Source of the DNA: Silene noctiflora
Lineage: Eukaryota; Streptophyta; Magnoliopsida; Caryophyllales; Caryophyllaceae
Direction: 5' to 3'
NCBI GenBank assembly: GCA_009801015.1
Contig: VHZZ01000045.1
Span: 358,973-392,314 of the forward strand
Length of the DNA: 33,342 nt
In this document: positions 27,310 through 33,342 of the stretch, piece by piece
Layout of the letters: each line of letters starts with the position of its first letter
Position numbering within the stretch: the stretch's first letter is position 1
Translations under genes and position numbers: made by a program
Notes under the pieces: generated by a model
What the model saw: only the letters and a program-made list of their open reading frames with translations
What the model was told of the DNA's origin: nothing
Database searches by the model: none

Positions 27310-30300
27310 TAAGTAAATAATTGCTTTAGCAAATCATTTGTTTAATCTGAATCAAACTCGGGTTAAAAAAACTAATTATGCCGCAAAATCCTCAACATAC
27401 ATCCATAACATATTGTATTTATCAATGAATAAAAAGTAGGGCATAGAGATGATACATTAAATCGGAAATGAGTGAACTGCTATATCATTTCGTTATGTGG
27501 ATGTCATGTAGTAAGTTATGTATAATGTGATGTGATCATATCAGGAAAATGATCACATTCTCGTCGTTTTGCAATAAATTTGAAGAAAAAAACAAGCACT
27601 AGAGAATACAAAGTCATGTCCTCATATTGTACTAGTGTAATATAACTCCAAATAAGCTGTCAAATACGGATTTATTGAAATTGCAGGAATGTATGTTGCA
27701 TGGGATTCAATCGAAGAAAATAAGAAAAAATTTCAGCCATGTCATATACTTCAGCTAATCAGCTGCTAGTCCAAGTTATCCGATGTGTTGAAACAACGTG
27801 GAATTTACTTAGACTTTAAGGTAAACAAAAAGCTGGGACGACGGTAAATAAAAGGCTGGGACGGAGGAAGTGTTTGGATTTTATTAAAAGGTTTACATAA
27901 TTTCTCAATTCGGAAGAATTTACAAATCTACTTCCCCTTCAATCAAGCATCATTAAAATTTCCGAAGAAAGACTTCCTACATGATGAAACAAAATAAGTC
28001 TGTTTTATTTACATAAATCTAAACATAGAAAATAATTTTTACATGTGAGTCAAGGTTTCACAAGAATTTTTAATTTCGGTACAATCAATTAATCAAAAAC
28101 TATCTCCGTAATAACGTAGAAATATAGGACGTAGAATTATAGATAGATCCGACATGGAGGAGTGAACCATACGGCTCTCGTCCAATTTTAAATCGGAATA
28201 ATAAAAAGTAGTTCTACTGATTTGAAAAAAACTACACGTACAGGTACAGTAGGCAGCTTATAATCTAGGAGGATCTACTGATTCGAAAAAACTACCAATA
28301 ACACATGATAGGAGTCCTGGGACGTACTGGCTTTCCCGTGAATATTCATAAAATTTTCGTTAAAGATTGCAACATGCATGCAATGAAAATGTAGCAGAAG
28401 ATTTATCTATGAGACTGAATGCGGGTAAAGAGAGCTGTGCCAAGTTCATCATATAGAAACAATTGTAAGTAGGCAAATATTATGTTACTCAGATACTTCA
28501 CTTAGTTGCCATATTCCTTATCCGATACTTATTTGTCGGATACGATACGACACTTTGATACTTCATTTTAAACCAAAATATTGAAAATTTCGCACAAAAT
28601 AGCCGTATCAGATACTCCGGTACGTATTTTGTCGGATACGAGTAGACGAGTCCGACTAACATATGCAAATAAAACGAGGAGAAATCATAGTTTTAAAAAG
28701 TTCGCAGCACGGCAAACTGATGAAGGTCCGTGGCGACAATGCGTAAGATGCAAGGCGTGATATGTTTTGCAGACAAAATGTTCCAAAGAGTAGAACATAA
28801 TAAAAAAAAAAAATCCAGAAGTGACCAAAAACAAATCCAGAAATTGCATAGTAGTGCTGGTGCGTCACACTAGTTACACCTTATCTACAACTCTACAAGG
28901 CCTACTTAAAGGTGTAACGCAAGGTTTAACCAAGGGTCTTCCTTACTAACTACTGAGCCTTGGACTTAATCACGCTATCTAAAACTAAGGGAGAAATGAG
29001 ATACGATAAGAGTAACAATATTAAACAAGCATATTAGTATGCGGAGAATTTAGGTGAATTTATATAAAGAGAGAGTGATAAGCTTTACATTTTACTTCTT
29101 CAGTGTCAAAAAATCGTCTTAAATCATACACTAAAAAACGATTACCAGATTCATCACTAGCTACTACTTCCTTCCTAAGCAGAGAATCGGCACATTCTAA
29201 AATAGAAGTATAAAACAACTAGATGCATCGCAAAGATAGCATTGCTCAAATTGGTCACCTATGCTAATGTCACAAAGATAACATAGCTTCTTTCCAATCT
29301 TCTCCTCTAATACACCAATAAACTAAGATATAATCCTCCATCCTATTCATTTGTTTAACTTTAATTAAAATACCTCTTACAACGATTCTTATAGTTGACA
29401 TTATCCCAAGGAAAATAAATACGGTTATGACTTATGAGAGAAGTTCAAATAAGGTTAAAAGGAGAAGATCGTTCGCATTCCCCGTGCAAGAAAGAGCCGG
29501 TAATAATAAAGTCAACTTACCAGCTTAAAGGAGTGCATTGCAAATTGAAATCAGAATCTTCGACAAGCTTCATAAGACAAGCACCTTCCTAAAATGGAGA
29601 AGGAAACAAAAGATTACTTCAGTGTTCAGGAGATTGAAGAGGCTTTTCCAAATACCTATATTCATGACATAACTTTAGTAGGCTAGGCTTGCATTCAAAT
29701 TTTAAGGAATTTGACAGCAATCGAACGAGGTTACAGTCCATATGTACATTAAAATGAAAAGTCCAATCATAGCAAGACTACTGGCCCATGAAAACCACAT
29801 ACTATTTCACATAATATTAAAATGTTTTTACTCTTTGCTTTTAGAACTAATAGTCCTGGGATACAATTCATTATTCAGTTTTCAACATAAACAGAGAATA
29901 TATATTTTTATTTAAATTATAGATAAAAAATTTGTGGTCTTTTCCAAAATAATTATGCCCTCAGCTTCACCATATTTAGGCATGTTTTCATTATCGAGAT
30001 CAACTTATGTATATTAGGACATTACATGAACACCCTCAAATACAAATTTGTTATTAATATGTGTCTATAAAACCGTAGATGTANAAAAAAAAAAAAAAAA
30101 AAACATAAGTGAATTTAAAACAAATAAAGAGATAAAACGGAAAAGTTGGAGTTCTAGAGTTCAGTAACGAAGCTACCTATTCGATTACCTACCATATTAA
30201 GGTTAAACCAAATGAGGTCATCCATAGCAATAGATTGACAAAGATTAAGAAAAATTGAGTATTCACCAAATAGAAACGTGTTAAGAACAACTTCTAGGTA

Positions 30301-33300
30301 GATATAACAGTCTCTTAGATAGACCTACTGTTCAAATGTCGTCGTTAACAAGCTGAGTACTTGTTTTCATCACGTTCGAAACTGAATACTAATGATTGAG
30401 GAAATAACTACAGCTTAGATGATTTGGACAAAGAAAAGCCTACAACAAGCGCATGACAAACAACAGTTTTACTTTTGAGGAGAATGGCAAACTATAGTTA
30501 TACATGCATGATGCATCAATGCTTTGGACTTCGACTCTTGACGCAACACTATAAATAACCTCCTCTCATCACTAAGTCAATCTTCCATGGCCTGAAGAAC
30601 TTCGGTCTAACTGAGATCACAGCGGTTCTCCTTAAAGTTGCTAAACCAAAAACAAGTTTTGCACCTCAACAACCATCGGATTGATCCAGGGTTGTGTTAT
30701 CTCAGGTGAAGGAGGCTTCATACTGATTTCAGTCAAAAGTAAAGTTGTTGCTTAACACAACAGTTTTAGAGGCTGTATCTAGCCAAAACAACGGTTTTAC
30801 TATCTCTTTGGCTGTTCCTACGTAAACTCATTCACAATAATTATTTTGAATTCAAGACTAAAATAGTTGGTGTAATACTAAACGTTTAACAAATTGTTCC
30901 AAGTATTATGCATGATTGCAAATACACTCTTATTACTTAGGGACACTGCATGTCAATGGTAGTCCCGCTAGGCGCTATCATGAATATTACTCCGTATTTC
31001 AAAGATTTGGGAAAGGGACGAGTAGAAGAAATGGTAACAAAGTCAGACCTCTATAACAGGAGCATATTTAATTTTTTCCCAGGTGAGACATAGGGAATCC
31101 AAGTAGATCATGCTAACGATACAAAGTCACACTGCAACTTACGAGAGCATATTTGATTTGTTGGCATCAAGGGATTCACCCCGATTCCCTTTAACAGTTA
31201 GTCAAGGTGATCGAGACATCAAACCTAATGTGTAAGCTTAACCCATGACACGTTCCCTTGGCAGCCGAACGGCCGAACCCCTAATGTGGGTCGACAATTG
31301 GACCAATGGTCTCATGCATCACTTCTACCCTCAAAAATGACAAAGCGCTCAATCATATTCCATCATACAATATAATAGTAAGGAACATTGGATTTTTCTA
31401 TCCGACACAATGAACGATTGTGCTAGTTAATAGCAAGGCCATGGCATCACCCCGGACAATCTTCTTTCATAGTTTCAACCCATGGCCCATATACAATAAT
31501 TAAGTTATACGTCATCTCGGTTTGCACAGTAAAAAGCTAATTAAAACTTACATTTTCTAACTCAGGGCATGTTTTGAAATATGTAAGACACCTGTAAATC
31601 TTTTACTTCCTCATACCCAAAAATCTCGTACATAATATCCTAATAATAATATGAAGACACCGTATCTATTCTTGCTATGGAACATTTTCAAAATCTGTGA
31701 AATAACTATGGAGTATCTCACAAAAACAAGCTCTAGTCTTGGTCGCTCTTGGTGCACTGCCCATTATCTAAGGAATGAAAATTCGACTAAAAGACTCTCT
31801 AAGTCTCTAATAAGAGACTTTTCCACTTTTTTGTATTTCAATGATTGTATCCTATATTGCTATGTCATCAAAATTATTTATTCAACCTCTGCCTTAAAAG
31901 ATAGTCTTAAAAGATAGTCGGTGGAAAACTATTACAATATGGAATTAAAGAATGTTAAAGCGTCATTTTCCCATCCATATCCCCTTAAATTACCACCAAA
32001 GACTATCTTAACTTAAACAAATCTCATAGTCAATTAAAATAAAGGTAAAAATCAATAGAGGTTGAACGAGGGCTTAGATTAAGACGGTCTTAAACAAGAA
32101 CAAATTATGATTTACCCCCTTGCTTTTCATTGGGTGTCTTCACTCCACAATTTGATTTGCCAATTTTCCAACTCATGCCCCATCCAAGTCGACATGTATA
32201 TAATGGAAATGGGACCCGCACCCACAAGCTTTGATGAAATAAAACTCATTGGCTTTTGATGTAAATGCTTACGTGCACTTTGCCAAAATTGCACTCATTG
32301 GCATTTAGATCAATGACAAATTCTGCAGATAAGTCCACAACCATCATGCAAGCACTTATCTTATTATCAAGTTGTGACTTGTGAGAGTGACATTAGGGTT
32401 CGTTGTAAACTATAGACCGTCAAAGCACTACTTATCACGAATACTTTGTAAATTCTAAGGTACTATAATTATAATAAAGGGGGTTTCATCATTGGCTCTA
32501 CTGTTGCACAAGAGCCGATTTACATTTGGGGTGCCACCGTTTTGCCTTCACTTCAAAACCCAACACTGTAAAATCATGTCGGAATAATGGAATTTTACCT
32601 ATGACTTGGTGAATTTTCATTTCATCGAGAATTAAACAAGATAATATGAAGTTCTTAGGATATAAGTTATCTGCTAGGAATTTTGAGCTAATGTGAAAAC
32701 GAACAAATTGAAATTTTGGGTCATTTTGTAGATTTCAAGTTTGAAAAAAAATAGATATTGGAAACCATGTGTTTCTATATGACACTCGTTCGGCAGAATT
32801 CAAACACCCTCTCGGCTATATTCTTTATATATATATAATTAAAATGTCCACTACATAAACAGCACTCGTACATCAAACTTCGCTTTGGTCTCTTATGCCA
32901 AGCACATCACCTGGAAACATGATTTTAAAGAGAAGCCATGGGCAATGGTTCAAGCAATCATCCTCTCTAAAAATGAAATACAAGTTTAAAGCAGCAAAAA
33001 CAATTTTTTTGCTCTTGAATATGTGAGAAAAAAAAGACTTCTGTTTGAACGGGAAGTTTCTCACGCATCGAAAGCTTAAGAGCAAGGCCCTTGCAGTAAA
33101 GGGAAAGGGTGGCAACTCTTTGATTAATAGTGAGAAAGCGTAAAACTTGTTAAAGTAAACCTTAAGATCTCGATTGAACATTATTTATGTAAGGATTTTT
33201 TGTCAAAAGATATTTTAACATTTACGTACCTCCAAGTCTAGTAACTACTGTCTTAAGTTTTGCCAAAGATACCTCATACCTACAATTGTAACATTTTTTT

Positions 33301-33342
33301 GTCTAAGGGTGTGTTGGATTGAGAGATTTGTAGAGAAAGAGC
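27310..33342. other. Gene-free AT-rich tract to the window end
   Basis: No frame looks like a gene; the frames present are short and low-complexity. Stowaway-family fragments occur at 27818-27870 (two tandem copies of a terminus) and near 29338. A 19-base A run follows an ambiguous base at 30084. TTAAGACGGTCTTAA (about 32079-32093) is a short palindrome. A weak ~85-bp duplication lies around 31037-31165. The last ~35 bp (from about 33307, GGGTGTGTTGGATT) may start another MITE that runs off the window. Confidence 0.5.

Noticed and set aside
32873..33181. Minus-strand 102-codon frame near the window end
   Set aside because: Hydrophobic, low-complexity, no domain; possibly the edge of something beyond the window, but nothing supports a gene.

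Overview
The window is nuclear DNA from a flowering plant, most likely a core eudicot. The protein-coding genes are typical of land plants: an H2A.W histone, a PLS-class pentatricopeptide-repeat (PPR) protein with a DYW domain, a ZAT-type C2H2 repressor, an ALP1-like domesticated transposase and a SOSEKI polarity protein. They carry GT-AG introns, and the spaces between them are AT-rich and full of short transposons. The repeat families recall Caryophyllales genomes, but that is a weak inference. Two ambiguous bases (5985 and 30084) show this is an assembled genomic scaffold.

Layout. 597-1149 (+) is a two-exon histone H2A.W gene with a textbook S-phase histone promoter. 1150-7600 has no convincing gene; it holds a degenerate ~300-bp tandem repeat, a perfect 18-bp hairpin, a short SINE-like insertion, a hAT-type MITE, a Stowaway MITE, a Mutator-type MITE and an inverted pair of Tourist-like MITEs. 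7628-9499 (+) is an intronless DYW-type PPR gene that converges on an intronless ZAT-like zinc-finger gene at 9764-10483 (-). A 553-bp Mutator-type MITE (10846-11398) lies about 360 bp upstream of the zinc-finger start codon. 13016-16304 (-) is a two-exon ALP1-like gene whose small first exon, encoding MGPVRGSKKK..., I recovered by hand across a 2.16-kb intron. 18063-18471 is a second, inverted and truncated copy of the hAT-type MITE. 19191-24375 (-) is a three-exon SOSEKI gene; its last exon lies 3.67 kb from exon 2, in an intron that holds two Mutator-type MITEs and a tandem repeat. 24376-33342 has no recognisable gene; it holds a Mutator-type MITE nested in an older Stowaway-like element, and a Helitron.

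The genes do not form a pathway. Two act in chromatin: H2A.W marks constitutive heterochromatin, and ALP1-like proteins are transposase-derived partners of Polycomb complexes. The ALP1-like gene descends from PIF/Harbinger transposases, the superfamily that mobilises Tourist-like MITEs, and such MITEs lie in the same window. The best-supported new observations are exactly bounded MITEs with perfect target-site duplications in the Mutator, hAT and Tourist classes, the contribution of transposons to SOSEKI introns, and the probable loss of catalytic residues in the ALP1-like protein. I found no sign of an operon, CRISPR array, virus, tRNA or rRNA.
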